Shown here one piece after another: positions 35,953 to 44,689 of a DNA stretch of 64,000 bases. The DNA comes from JBLMXQ01 sp050257855 (GTDB taxonomy: Bacteria; Acidobacteriota; Vicinamibacteria; Vicinamibacterales; CAVVIG01): positions 6,530 to 70,529 of the forward strand of contig JBLMXQ010000096.1 in assembly GCA_050257855.1 (NCBI GenBank), given 5' to 3'. The translations under genes were made by a program, and so were the position numbers. The notes beneath the pieces were generated by a model. That model ran no database searches, was not told the origin of the DNA, and saw only the letters and a program-made list of their open reading frames with translations. Numbering within the stretch: the stretch's first letter is position 1; each line of letters starts with the position of its first letter.

Positions 35953-37605
35953 ATGACTGAATCCCGGACAACGCGAATGCTGATGTCGAATTTTTCCAAA
36001 GGCCTGCTGGCCGGCCTGTCGCTGGTCGTCGTGACGCTCGTCGGCCTGCCGGTGGCGTCGCCGCTCCCGAGCGCCGTCCCGGCCGCCGACGCGTCGCGAA
36101 TCACCGATGAGGCGCTGACGCGCTCGCAGTTGATGGACACGCTCGGCTACCTGACCGACGAAATCGGGCCGCGCCTGACCAACTCGCCGAACTTCCGCCG
36201 GGCGGCGGCGTGGACGCGCGATCGGTTCGCCGCCTGGGGGCTGCAGAACGCGCATCTCGAGCCCTGGGGGCCGTTCGGGCGCGGCTGGTCGGTGACCCGC
36301 TTCTCGGCCGAGATGATCGCGCCGCAGGAGATGCCGCTCATCGCGATGCCGAAAGCATGGTCGCCGGCTGCAGGGCAGCTGACCGCGGATGCGGTGCTGC
36401 TGGAGGCGACCACGACCGCCGAGCTGGAGAAGTACCGCGGCCACCTGGCGCACCGCATCGTGCTCGTCGGACGGCCGCGGCCGCTCGCGCCGCGCTTTGC
36501 CCCGCTGGCAACCCGGTACTCGGCCGACGACCTCGCCGCGTTCGCGAGCGACCGGCCTTTTCCGCCGAACAACGAGAACTTCGCGCCGCCGCCGTCGGCG
36601 GGCGAGCTCGCGCGGCGGCGTTTCGAGGCTGAGCGCCTGCAGTTTCTCGCCGACGAACACGTCTCGCTGATCGTCGAGCCGAGCGGCGGCGGTTTCGACG
36701 GCGGGACGATTGCGGTTCAGGCGGCGTCGGTGCCGCAGCCGGCTGACACACCGCGCGCCGAACGCGTGTACGCGTGGAATCCGCGCGCGCGCACCGTCCC
36801 GCAGGTCGTCGTCGCCACCGAGCACTACAACCGCATGGCGCGCCTGCTCGCGCGGGGGGACGCGGTGCGGCTGGCGGTCGACCTCGAGGTCCAGTTCGAC
36901 GACTCGAACCTGATGAGCAGCCAGACGCTGGCGGACGTCCCCGGGAGCGATCTCGCCGATCAGATCGTGATGGTCGGCGCGCATCTCGACTCGTGGCACG
37001 CGGGAACGGGCGCGACCGACAACGCGGCGGGCGTTGCGGTGGTGATGGAGACGGCGCGCCTGTTCGAGGCCCTGCGCCTGCGGCCCCGCCGGACGGTGCG
37101 CTTTGCGCTCTGGGGTGGAGAAGAGACCGGCGGCGGCGCGCGGCCCTACGTCGAGGCGCACATCGCCCGCCTCCCGAAGGAGCCTGAGGCGTCAGCCGGG
37201 CGGTCGTCCTCGCCCGGCCAGTTCGTCAAGCTCCCCGACTACGACAAGTACACGGCGTACTTCAACATCGACGCGGGCACGGGCAAGGTCCGCGGCGTGT
37301 ACCTCGCCGGAAACGCGGCGCTCAAGCCGATCTTCCGCTCGTGGCTCGAGCCGTTCGCGCGCCTCGGCGCGTCCACGCTGACGATGAACGGCGACTGGGG
37401 GTCGGACTTCGAGTGGTTCGATCGCGTTGGCGTCCCGATCGTCAGCTTCATCCAGGACGAGATCGAGTACGACACGCGCACGCACCACACGAACATGGAT
37501 GTACTCGATCGCATCCAGCCAGACGATCTGAAGCAGGCCGCCGCCATCATGACGACCTTCGTCTACGAGGCGGCAATGAGGGACCAGGGGCTGCCGAGGA
37601 AATGA
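35953..37605 (+). CDS. M28 family metallopeptidase
   Basis: A 550-residue exported aminopeptidase-type enzyme. A signal segment occupies residues ~15-35 (an alternative ATG at 35977 also works). A protease-associated insertion spans about 110-300. The zinc residues follow: 'MVGAHLDSWHAGTGATDNAAGVAV' (His and bridging Asp), 'ALWGGEETGGGA' (Glu pair), 'YFNIDAGTGKVRG' (Asp) and 'THHTNMDVLDRI' (His). This is a full M28 set, likely releasing N-terminal amino acids outside the cell. It has no ribosome binding site in the 'CGATTAGT' leader. The stop precedes a GTGAAG-type repeat. Confidence 0.88.
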   Translation: MTESRTTRMLMSNFSKGLLAGLSLVVVTLVGLPVASPLPSAVPAADASRITDEALTRSQLMDTLGYLTDEIGPRLTNSPNFRRAAAWTRDRFAAWGLQNAHLEPWGPFGRGWSVTRFSAEMIAPQEMPLIAMPKAWSPAAGQLTADAVLLEATTTAELEKYRGHLAHRIVLVGRPRPLAPRFAPLATRYSADDLAAFASDRPFPPNNENFAPPPSAGELARRRFEAERLQFLADEHVSLIVEPSGGGFDGGTIAVQAASVPQPADTPRAERVYAWNPRARTVPQVVVATEHYNRMARLLARGDAVRLAVDLEVQFDDSNLMSSQTLADVPGSDLADQIVMVGAHLDSWHAGTGATDNAAGVAVVMETARLFEALRLRPRRTVRFALWGGEETGGGARPYVEAHIARLPKEPEASAGRSSSPGQFVKLPDYDKYTAYFNIDAGTGKVRGVYLAGNAALKPIFRSWLEPFARLGASTLTMNGDWGSDFEWFDRVGVPIVSFIQDEIEYDTRTHHTNMDVLDRIQPDDLKQAAAIMTTFVYEAAMRDQGLPRK

Positions 37606-37608
37606 AAA

Positions 37609-37693
37609 TGGTGAAGTGGTGAAATGGTGAGCCCCGGCATCACGACATGAACGACTTCACCACCTCACCACGTCACCGCCTCACCACTTCACA
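37609..37693. repeat. GTGAAGTGG-type minisatellite with inverted arms
   Basis: The gap after the M28 gene holds ATGGTGAAGTGGTGAAATGGTGA on one side and TTCACCACCTCACCACGTCACC plus CCTCACCACTTCAC on the other. The arms are complementary across about 30 bases and could fold into an imperfect hairpin. A related element is at 45116-45190. Confidence 0.7.
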
Positions 37694-37724
37694 CATATGG
37701 GTGGAGGAGGAAAGAGCGGCGCAC

Positions 37725-37730
37725 TATCAT
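37725..37730 (+). promoter_or_regulatory. -10-like hexamer for leaderless PLP-enzyme mRNA
   Basis: TATCAT ends exactly six bases before the GTG at 37737, with no ribosome binding site at a usable spacing. The GAGGAGG further upstream is about 30 bases away. The arrangement matches the sites at 21520 and 40434. Confidence 0.45.
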
Positions 37731-37736
37731 TAGGAC

Positions 37737-39107
37737 GTGAAGAAGATCTGCGACAACATCCTCGAGGCCATCGGACACACGCCGATGGTCCGGATCAACC
37801 GGATTACCGCCGGCATCGTCAAGGGCACGGTGCTCGCCAAGGTGGAGACGTTCAACCCGGGCAATTCGATCAAGGACCGCATGGCGGTCAAGATGATCGA
37901 GGACGCCGAGCGCGCGGGGTTGCTGAAGCCCGGCGGCACCATCATCGAAGGGACCTCCGGCAACACCGGCATGGGGCTCGCGATCGCCGCCGTGGTCAAG
38001 GGCTACAAGTGCGTGTTCACCACGACCGACAAGCAGTCCAAGGAGAAGGTGGACGCGCTCAAGGCGTTCGGCGCCGAGGTGATCGTGTGCCCGACGAACG
38101 TCGATCCCGAAGACCCGCGCTCCTACTACTCGGTGTCGTCGCGCCTCGTGCGGGAGATTCCCAATTCGTGGAAGGCGAACCAGTACGACAACCTGTCGAA
38201 CTCGCAGGCGCACTACGAGCAGACCGGTCCGGAGATCTGGGACCAGACCGACGGGCGCGTCACGCAGCTGGTGGTCGGTGTCGGCACGGGCGGCACGGTG
38301 ACCGGCGTCGCGCGATACCTGAAGGAGCGCAACCCGAAGATCAAGGTGTGGGGGATCGACACGTACGGATCGGTGTTCAAGAAGTACAAGGAGACGGGCG
38401 TCTTCGACAAGAACGAGATCTACCCGTACATCACCGAGGGCATCGGCGAGGACTTCCTGCCGAAGAACGTCGACTTCAGCCTGATCGACCATTTCGAGAA
38501 GGTGACCGACAAGGACGCGGCGCTGATGACGCGCCGGATCGCGCGCGAGGAGGGGATCTTCGCGGGCAACTCCGCCGGCTCCGCGATGGCGGGGCTCCTG
38601 CAGCTCCGGGACCGCTTCCGCGACGAGGACGTCATCGTCGTCATCTTCCACGACCACGGCTCACGGTATCTCGGGAAGATGTTCAACGACGACTGGATGC
38701 GCGAGAAGGGATTCCTCGAGAAGTCGGGGATGGCGGCGCGCGACCTGGTCGCGTCCGGCGTATCGGGCGAGCTGTTCTCGGTCGAGGCGTCCGCCGCGGT
38801 CGAAGAGGCCGTGAAGATGATGAGCGCGCACGACTTCTCGCAGATCTCGATTACGCGCGACCGGCGCCTCGTCGGGTCGCTGAACGAGACGCGCCTCTAC
38901 GCCGAGCTCGTGCGCAACCCGGACGTCCTGAGGCAACCGGTCGAGTCGATCATGCAGCCGGCGTTTCCGTTCGTCGACATCTCGACACCGATCGACCTGC
39001 TGTCCACGATGATCACGCCGGAGAACCCGGCGGTGCTGGTTCGCGATTTCAAGACGGACAAGACCTTCATCATCACGCGCAGCGACGTCATCAAGGCCAT
39101 CGTGTAG
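37737..39107 (+). CDS. cysteine synthase / cystathionine beta-synthase with CBS domains
   Basis: A 456-residue PLP enzyme. 'EAIGHTPMVRINRIT', 'NPGNSIKDRMAVKMIEDAE' (PLP Lys in IKDR), 'EGTSGNTGMGLA' and 'VGTGGTVTGVARYLKE' form the fold-type II catalytic domain (~1-320), followed by two CBS repeats (~335-456; 'DLVASGVSGELFSVEASAAVEEAVKMMSAHDFSQISI' and 'VESIMQPAFPFVDISTPIDLLSTMIT'). It either condenses serine with homocysteine or makes cysteine; the CBS pair suggests cystathionine beta-synthase regulated by adenosyl ligands. It starts at GTG with a leaderless-type promoter. The DinB gene follows nine bases later. Confidence 0.88.
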   Translation: MKKICDNILEAIGHTPMVRINRITAGIVKGTVLAKVETFNPGNSIKDRMAVKMIEDAERAGLLKPGGTIIEGTSGNTGMGLAIAAVVKGYKCVFTTTDKQSKEKVDALKAFGAEVIVCPTNVDPEDPRSYYSVSSRLVREIPNSWKANQYDNLSNSQAHYEQTGPEIWDQTDGRVTQLVVGVGTGGTVTGVARYLKERNPKIKVWGIDTYGSVFKKYKETGVFDKNEIYPYITEGIGEDFLPKNVDFSLIDHFEKVTDKDAALMTRRIAREEGIFAGNSAGSAMAGLLQLRDRFRDEDVIVVIFHDHGSRYLGKMFNDDWMREKGFLEKSGMAARDLVASGVSGELFSVEASAAVEEAVKMMSAHDFSQISITRDRRLVGSLNETRLYAELVRNPDVLRQPVESIMQPAFPFVDISTPIDLLSTMITPENPAVLVRDFKTDKTFIITRSDVIKAIV

Positions 39108-39116
39108 GAGCCGCTC

Positions 39117-39617
39117 ATGCCGGTGGAGGGCAGACTCGTGAGCGAAGACACTTTGCGGGAGCATCTCGTCAGGCTGCTCGAGTGGCACGATGCGCACGCC
39201 GACTTCGACGGAGCAGTCGCGGACCTGCCGTCGGAGGCGCGCGGCCGCACGCCGAAGGGCGCGCCGTATTCACCGTGGCAGCTCCTCGAACACCTGCGGA
39301 TCGCGCAGCACGACATCCTCGACTTCTGCCGCAACCCGCAGTATCGGGAGATGGACTGGCCGGACGACTACTGGCCTTCGTCGGCGGCGCCCGCTTCCGA
39401 TGCGGACTGGGACGGGAGCGTGGCGGCGTTCCGCCGCGACCGCGCCGCGCTGCAGGCGCTCGCGCGCGATCCGAAGATCGACCTGTCGGCGAAGATTCCC
39501 CACGGGTCCGGGCAGACGTACCTGCGCGAGATCCTGCTCGCCGCGGATCACGCGGCCTATCACGTCGGCGAGCTGGTGCTCGTGCGCCGGCTGCTCGGCG
39601 TGTGGACGAAGGCGTAG
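39117..39617 (+). CDS. DinB family protein
   Basis: A 166-residue four-helix-bundle protein. The metal triad of the DinB/YfiT superfamily is suggested by 'PWQLLEHLRIAQHDILDF' (His) and 'LLAADHAAYHVGELVLVRRLLGVW' (two His), the spacing expected for Zn or Ni binding. Relatives act as thiol-dependent transferases or have unknown roles in stress. It is nine bases behind the cystathionine beta-synthase gene and probably in its transcript. Confidence 0.8.
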   Translation: MPVEGRLVSEDTLREHLVRLLEWHDAHADFDGAVADLPSEARGRTPKGAPYSPWQLLEHLRIAQHDILDFCRNPQYREMDWPDDYWPSSAAPASDADWDGSVAAFRRDRAALQALARDPKIDLSAKIPHGSGQTYLREILLAADHAAYHVGELVLVRRLLGVWTKA

Positions 39618-39650
39618 GGCGCGCCGCGCCGGGATCCACGACGGGTGCCG

Positions 39651-40433
39651 ATGAAACGCATCGCGCTGACCCGCGGCGTCAGCCCGGCAATCGGGCGCTG
39701 CGAGCTCACGTATCTCGAGCGGGTTGCGATCGACGTCGATCGGGCGCGCGCGCAGCACGAGGAGTACGAACGCCTCCTGGCCGCGCTCGGCTGCGGCGTC
39801 CAGCGTATTCCGGCGAGTCCGGGACTCCCCGATTCGGTGTTCGTCGAGGACGTCGCCGTCGTCGTCGACGAGGTGGCCGTGCTGACGCGGCCCGGCGCCG
39901 AGTCGCGTCGCCTGGAGACGGCCGCGGTCGCCGAACGGTTGTCCGCCTACCGCACCGTTGCGACCATCGACGCCCCCGGGACGCTTGACGGCGGTGACGT
40001 GATCGTCGCCGGCCGCGACGTCTTCGTGGGACGAGGCGGCCGCAGCAACGAGGACGGTATCGCGCAGCTGCGGGCGCATCTCGACCCGTTCGGCTACCGG
40101 ATCGTCGCGGTGGCCGTGCGAGGGTGTCTGCACCTGAAATCGGCCGCCACGCTCGCGGACGAGACGCACGTGCTTCTCAATCCCGACTGGGTGGATCCAC
40201 TCGCGTTCGGCGGCCTCGACCCGATAGAAGTGGATCCCGCCGAGCCGCACGGCGCCAACGTGCTGCGCGTCGGCCGCACGCTGGTCTGCGCCGCGGCGTT
40301 TCCGCGCACGAAGAAGCGCCTCGAGCGTCTCGGTCTGACGGTCAGGGCCGTCGACCTGAGCGAGCTCGCGAAGGCGGAGGGCGCCGTCACGTGCTGCAGC
40401 ATCGTGTTTCCAGCCCTGCCGTCGCGCATCTGA
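39651..40433 (+). CDS. ddaH: dimethylarginine dimethylaminohydrolase (DDAH) family
   Basis: A 260-residue protein of the guanidino-group-modifying superfamily. 'SVFVEDVAVVVDEVAVLTRPG' (Asp/Glu), 'APGTLDGGDVIVAG', 'CLHLKSAATLAD' (catalytic His) and 'GAVTCCSIVF' near the C-terminus, where one of the paired Cys is the nucleophile, all fit DDAH, which hydrolyses methylated arginines to citrulline plus dimethylamine. ATG at 39651 starts 'MKRIALTRG'; the GTG at 39645 is two codons earlier. The gene is co-directional with the DinB gene and precedes trmO. Confidence 0.85.
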   Translation: MKRIALTRGVSPAIGRCELTYLERVAIDVDRARAQHEEYERLLAALGCGVQRIPASPGLPDSVFVEDVAVVVDEVAVLTRPGAESRRLETAAVAERLSAYRTVATIDAPGTLDGGDVIVAGRDVFVGRGGRSNEDGIAQLRAHLDPFGYRIVAVAVRGCLHLKSAATLADETHVLLNPDWVDPLAFGGLDPIEVDPAEPHGANVLRVGRTLVCAAAFPRTKKRLERLGLTVRAVDLSELAKAEGAVTCCSIVFPALPSRI

Positions 40434-40439
40434 CATAAT
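40434..40439 (+). promoter_or_regulatory. -10-like hexamer for leaderless trmO mRNA
   Basis: CATAAT ends exactly six bases before the GTG at 40446. It overlaps the DDAH stop region (TGA at 40431). No Shine-Dalgarno is present in the six-base gap, as in the M20 gene. Confidence 0.5.
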
Positions 40440-40445
40440 GGCGTC

Positions 40446-40892
40446 GTGTTCACCATGCGTCCGATCGGCGTGGTGCGCAGTCCGTACACGGCGACCGACC
40501 AGATTCCCAGGGGCAGGGGCGCGACGCACGACGCGGTCGGCACCCTTGACATCCTTCCGGAGCTCGAGTCCGGCCTGACCGACATCGACGGGTTCTCGCA
40601 CCTCTTCATCGTGTGGGTGTTCGATCGCTCGGGGCCTCCCGAGCTCCTCGGCACGCCGCCGACCGACACGCGGCCGCACGGCGTCTTCGCGACGCGGTCG
40701 CCGCGGCGCCCGAACCCGATCGGTCTCACGGTCGTCGAGCTGCTCGGTCGGGACGGCCCACGGCTCCGCGTGCGCGGCCTCGACATGCTGGACGGCACGC
40801 CCATTCTCGACATCAAGCCGTACCTCTCGAGCGTTCCGGCCGAACGGCTGCGGCGCGGGTGGCTCGCCGAGGCCGAAGGAGACGTGAGATGA
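40446..40892 (+). CDS. trmO: tRNA (t6A37) N6-methyltransferase TrmO
   Basis: A 148-residue protein of the TsaA/TrmO family, a SAM-dependent enzyme that methylates N6-threonylcarbamoyladenosine at tRNA position 37. 'PIGVVRSPYTATDQIPRG', 'DGFSHLFIVWVFDRS', 'RPHGVFATRSPRRPNPIGLTVVELLGRDG' and 'LDMLDGTPILDIKPYLSS' are the classic blocks. The GTG start fits the leaderless promoter; ATG at 40455 is an alternative three codons later. Its stop overlaps the next gene (ATGA). Confidence 0.9.
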   Translation: MFTMRPIGVVRSPYTATDQIPRGRGATHDAVGTLDILPELESGLTDIDGFSHLFIVWVFDRSGPPELLGTPPTDTRPHGVFATRSPRRPNPIGLTVVELLGRDGPRLRVRGLDMLDGTPILDIKPYLSSVPAERLRRGWLAEAEGDVR

Positions 40893-41377
40893 CCGGCACG
40901 GTCGACGCTACCCGCCTGCTGCTGCGCCACGCCGTCGCGACCGTGGCGTACCGCGGGGGAAAGGCGCTGCGCGGTGCGCCTCAGGGGTTTGCCGAGTTCC
41001 GCGCGCGCGAAGGCACGCGCACGCCCGGGGAAATTCTCGCGCACGTCGGTGACCTGTTCGACTGGGCGCTCTCGCTGGCACAGGGCGCCGAGGTGTGGCG
41101 CGATTCCGCACCCCAGGGCTGGGATGCGGACGTAGCACGCTTCTATACCGCCCTCGGGCGCTTCGACGCGCGTCTCGGATCCGACGCGGCGCTCGCCTGC
41201 GCACCCGAGCGGCTGTTCCAGGGGCCGGTGGCGGACGCGCTGGCACACGTCGGGCAGATTGCGATGCTGCGGCGGATGGCGGGCGCGCCCGTGCGAGGCG
41301 AGAACTACTTCAAGGCGGAAATTCGTGCGGGCCGCGTCGGCCCCGACCAGGCCCCACCGCGCCGCGAGTTCGATTGA
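40889..41377 (+). CDS. DinB-like protein
   Basis: A 162-residue predicted four-helix protein. 'GEILAHVGDLFDWALSLAQG' and 'VADALAHVGQIAMLRRMAGAPVRGENYFKAEI' place His residues as in DinB-like metal sites, though the third ligand is unclear. I could not assign a function. Coupled to trmO by a four-base overlap (ATGA), so expression is linked. It ends just before a segment with two small hairpins. Confidence 0.6.
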   Translation: MTGTVDATRLLLRHAVATVAYRGGKALRGAPQGFAEFRAREGTRTPGEILAHVGDLFDWALSLAQGAEVWRDSAPQGWDADVARFYTALGRFDARLGSDAALACAPERLFQGPVADALAHVGQIAMLRRMAGAPVRGENYFKAEIRAGRVGPDQAPPRREFD

Positions 41378-41393
41378 GCCTGCCACCTGCCCG

Positions 41394-41449
41394 ACGTTCG
41401 AAAACGTAATCGCCGGTAGAAAAACGAGACGCGGAGCCTCCGAAGAGGC
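41394..41449 (+). other. two CGAA-loop hairpins in leader of HTH gene
   Basis: ACGTT-CGAA-AACGT (41394-41407) and GCCTC-CGAA-GAGGC (41436-41449) are perfect 5-bp stems with the same CGAA loop, 28 bases apart, in the 165-base gap before the RodZ-like gene. The GAGGCCCGAAGGAGAGGC downstream could pair with the CCTCC in the second stem instead. It may be a structured RNA leader or terminator. It is not a clear match to a riboswitch I know. Confidence 0.35.
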
Positions 41450-41542
41450 CCGAAGGAGAGGCGTAAACCCAATCCCTGTCGGTGGTTGCCTGCGCCACGG
41501 CCGCGGTCACATTTTTGCGAATGCCGCGACCAGAAGCAGTCA

Positions 41543-42004
41543 ATGACCCGCGAAGCCTTTGGTCCGAATCTGCGCCGGCTGCGGCTGCAGCGCGGCGTGA
41601 CCCTCGACGAGATCGCGCGGGCGACCAAGGTCCCGCCCGACATGTGGGACGCCTTCGAGCACAACGACATGCGCCGCTGGCCGTACGGCATCTTCGCCCG
41701 CGCCTACGTGCGCGAATACGCCCGGCTGGTCGGCGCCGATCCCCATACGACCGTCGACGAATTCTGCCGGTGGTTCCCGAACGGTGACCGCCGGCTCGAG
41801 TCGGTCGTGCGGGGGCAGGCGGCGATCGTGGGGCATCAGCTCGACTGGGAGGAGGCGCCGCCCGCAGGAGAGGAACGGCGCTCCGCCAATCGGCCCGCGA
41901 CGGATCCGTCGCACGAGTCCGGCGTCGCGCAGTGGTGGGCGGCCGCCTCGACCGCGTGCGCCCAGATGTTCATCCGCCTGCGCCGCCTTGGCGGACGCGC
42001 CTAG
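41543..42004 (+). CDS. RodZ-like helix-turn-helix protein
   Basis: A 153-residue protein. The first ~85 residues match the N-terminal HTH of RodZ/HTH_25 ('FGPNLRRLRLQRGVTLDEIARATKVPPDMWDAFEHNDMRRWPYGIFARAYVREYARLVG'), where RodZ uses it to bind MreB rather than DNA. No transmembrane helix is evident in the rest, so it is not a full RodZ. The remaining ~65 residues are polar with a Trp-rich segment near the end. I choose ATG at 41543; a further upstream ATG would add residues from the hairpin region. Function is uncertain. Confidence 0.65.
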   Translation: MTREAFGPNLRRLRLQRGVTLDEIARATKVPPDMWDAFEHNDMRRWPYGIFARAYVREYARLVGADPHTTVDEFCRWFPNGDRRLESVVRGQAAIVGHQLDWEEAPPAGEERRSANRPATDPSHESGVAQWWAAASTACAQMFIRLRRLGGRA

Positions 42005-42031
42005 CGACTGCTCGATGCCCGTGCGCGCGCT

Positions 42032-44689
42032 CTACTCGGCCTGAAGCGCACGCGTCGGATCGACCGACGCGGCGCGCCGGGCAGGAATGGCGCTCGCCGC
42101 CAGGCCGACCAGGAGCAGCACACCGAGGACAATGGTCATTGTCACGGGATCGACGCGGCTGACGCCGAAAAGCTGGCTCGAGATCGCGCGACTCGCTGCC
42201 AGCGCCGCGGCCACGCCGACGATCGCGCCGAGCGTCAGGGGGATCAATGCCTGGCCGACGACGAGCCCGATGACGTCCGCTGGCGTCGCGCCGAGGGCGA
42301 GCCGGACGCCGATCTCCTGCGTCCGCTGGCTCACGAAGTAGCCCATGACGCCGTAGACCCCCGAGGCGGCCAGGAGCAGGCCCACCATCCCGAGGAGCGT
42401 CAGGAGCGCCGTGTCGAACCGCGACGTCGCCAACGTTCCCGCAAGCCGCTGGTCCATCGGCAGCAGATCGAAGAGGGCCAGATCGGGATCGACCCGGGCC
42501 AGCGCGCCGCGGGCGGGCTCGGCGAGCGCCGCGGGATCGCCGCCGGTCCGCGCCACGACGTAGAACGTGCGATACCACGACCACGCCGCTCTGGGCGCCT
42601 GCCGAACCGGCAGATAGAACTCCGGCTGCGGCGGCACGGCCGGTCCCATCGATCGCACGTCGCCCGCGACGCCGACGATCGTCTTGTAGGCGTCCGGGCC
42701 CGGCTCGCAGCACCCGATCCGCTTCCCAATCGGATCCTGCCCGGGGAAGGCGCGAGCCGCCAGCGCCTGGCTGACAATCATCACCTTCTGTCCGCCCGCG
42801 CGGTCGCGATCGTCGAACGCGCGCCCCTTCACGATCGGAATCCGCATCACGGCGAAGAAGCCGGGCGTCGTGACACGCAGCCGGCTCGGAATCAGGTTTT
42901 CCGGCGCGAGTGGCACGCCCCCAGGCAAGAGCCCGTTCTGGCCGCCGCCGGGCCCCATCGCCGCATATGAGCTGACGGCTGCAGCCGTCACGCCGTTGAG
43001 CGCCGCCATCTCCGTCTCGATGCGCGTGAGCGCGCCGACTACGCGCGCCGGGTCGGAATACGACGCTTCCGGCAGGGTGAATCGCGCGGTGAACACGCCG
43101 TGCGGGTCGATGCCGGTGTTCACGCGGTCGAGCGCGATGGCGCTGCGGATCAGGAGCCCCGCGCCGAAGAGCAACAGCAGCGACAGCGCGACCTCGGCGA
43201 CGACCAGCCCCGCCCGCAGCCGATCGCGCACGCCACCGCTCGTCGCGCCGCGACCGCCGTCACGCAGCCCGCGCTGCACGTCGGTGCGCGACGCCTGCAG
43301 CGCCGGAGCGAGCCCGAACAGCGCGCTGCTGACGAGGCCGATCATCACCGCGAAGCCGAGGACCGCGGCGTTCAGACCGGCCTGCTCGAGCCGCGGCACA
43401 TCCGCCGGGCCGAGGGGCACGACGAGCGCGAGGCCCCACCACGCGAGCAGCACGCCTGTCGCCGCCGCCGCCGTGCCCAGCACGAGGCTTTCGGTCAGCA
43501 ACTGACGGACGAGCCGCCACTGGCCCGCGCCGAGCGCCGTCCGCACCGCAATCTCGCGGCCGCGCGCCGCGCCGCGCGCCAGCAGCAGATTGGCGACATT
43601 CGCGCACGCGATCAGCAGGACCAGGCCGACCGCGGCAAGCAGGACGAGCAGGCGCGTGCGGTAGTCGCCGACGAACTGCTGTGCGAACGGCATCAACCCG
43701 AACGAGAGCCCGCCGTCGTTCTTTGGGTCGGTCTTTCGCAGCCGGGCCGCCACGGCGTCGAGCTCGGCCTGCGCCTGCTCGATGGTCGCGCCGCGCTTCA
43801 GGCGGCCGAAGACGGTCAGGTAGTGATCGTCGTGCGCGACTTCCTGCGCCGGGGTGAACGCAATCGGCACCCAGAGCCGCTCGCTGTCGCGCGTCAGGTC
43901 GAACGACGCCGGCATCACGCCGACGATTGTGTACGGCACGCCGTTCATCCGGATGCGCTCGCCGACGGCCGAAGCGCGCCCGCCGAAACGGTCCGACCAC
44001 AGCCGGTGGCTCAGGACGACGACGCCGCCGGCGCCGGGCCGGTCCTCCTCCTCGTGAAACGTCCGTCCGATGGCCGGACGGCTGCCCATGACATCGAAGA
44101 ATGCGGCCGAGACGCGCGCGCCGACGACGCGCTCGGGCGTCGCGCCGTCCGTCAGGTTGAAATTGGCGTACTGAACCGCGGCGAGCCCTTCGAACGTGGT
44201 CGTGCCGGCGCGGGCGTCCTCGAAGTTGCCGACCGACACGTCGGACAAGTCGTGCTGAAACGACGTCTCGCCGACGACGAGCAGCCGCGACGGATCCCTG
44301 AGCGGCAGCGGCTGGAGCACCACGGCGTACACCACGCTGAAGATGGCCGTCGTGGCGCCGATGCCAAGCGCGAGCGTCAGGATCGCGACGGCCGCGAAGC
44401 CCGGATTCTTCGTCATCTGGCGGGCGGCGAACGCGAGGTCCTGGCGGAGCTCGCTGACATAAGTGGCGCGTCGCATGTGGCGGTCCCGTCCTTTCCCGAG
44501 CTCGCGGCAGGTCTCGCGCAGCCGTGCCAGGTTGCCGAGCCGTCGCTCCGCCTCGCGGCGCGCGGCGGCCGGGTCCATCCCGCGCTCGACGAGATCGCGC
44601 GTCCGCATCTCGAGGTGGAAGGCGAGCTCCTCGTCCACCTCCTGGTCGAGCCGCGGTTTCCACGGCCAGTGCGAGAAACGAGAGCTCAT
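42032..44689 (-). CDS. ADOP-type ABC transporter permease with prefix domain
   Basis: An 885-residue protein. It begins with the ADOP prefix 'LDQEVDEELAFHLEMRTRDLVERGMDPAAARREAERRLG', then two MacB_PCD/FtsX modules: 'RQDLAFAARQMTKNPGFAAVAILTLALGIGATTAIFSVVYAVVLQPLPLRDPSRL', 'GREIAVRTALGAGQWRLVRQLL' and last 'QRTQEIGVRLALGATPADVIGLVV', ending 'RRAASVDPTRALQAE'. It is coupled to a PadR regulator through a four-base overlap. These are thought to export or sense peptides or antibiotics, but the substrate is not known. Confidence 0.9.
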   Translation of the reverse strand: MSSRFSHWPWKPRLDQEVDEELAFHLEMRTRDLVERGMDPAAARREAERRLGNLARLRETCRELGKGRDRHMRRATYVSELRQDLAFAARQMTKNPGFAAVAILTLALGIGATTAIFSVVYAVVLQPLPLRDPSRLLVVGETSFQHDLSDVSVGNFEDARAGTTTFEGLAAVQYANFNLTDGATPERVVGARVSAAFFDVMGSRPAIGRTFHEEEDRPGAGGVVVLSHRLWSDRFGGRASAVGERIRMNGVPYTIVGVMPASFDLTRDSERLWVPIAFTPAQEVAHDDHYLTVFGRLKRGATIEQAQAELDAVAARLRKTDPKNDGGLSFGLMPFAQQFVGDYRTRLLVLLAAVGLVLLIACANVANLLLARGAARGREIAVRTALGAGQWRLVRQLLTESLVLGTAAAATGVLLAWWGLALVVPLGPADVPRLEQAGLNAAVLGFAVMIGLVSSALFGLAPALQASRTDVQRGLRDGGRGATSGGVRDRLRAGLVVAEVALSLLLLFGAGLLIRSAIALDRVNTGIDPHGVFTARFTLPEASYSDPARVVGALTRIETEMAALNGVTAAAVSSYAAMGPGGGQNGLLPGGVPLAPENLIPSRLRVTTPGFFAVMRIPIVKGRAFDDRDRAGGQKVMIVSQALAARAFPGQDPIGKRIGCCEPGPDAYKTIVGVAGDVRSMGPAVPPQPEFYLPVRQAPRAAWSWYRTFYVVARTGGDPAALAEPARGALARVDPDLALFDLLPMDQRLAGTLATSRFDTALLTLLGMVGLLLAASGVYGVMGYFVSQRTQEIGVRLALGATPADVIGLVVGQALIPLTLGAIVGVAAALAASRAISSQLFGVSRVDPVTMTIVLGVLLLVGLAASAIPARRAASVDPTRALQAE

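Noticed and set aside
41378..41542. Cyclic-di-GMP (GEMM) or glycine riboswitch in front of the RodZ-like gene
   Set aside because: GACGCGGAGCC and CCGAAGGAG look similar to pieces of these riboswitches, but the GAAA-loop stem of GEMM and the CTCTCAGG of the glycine motif are missing.
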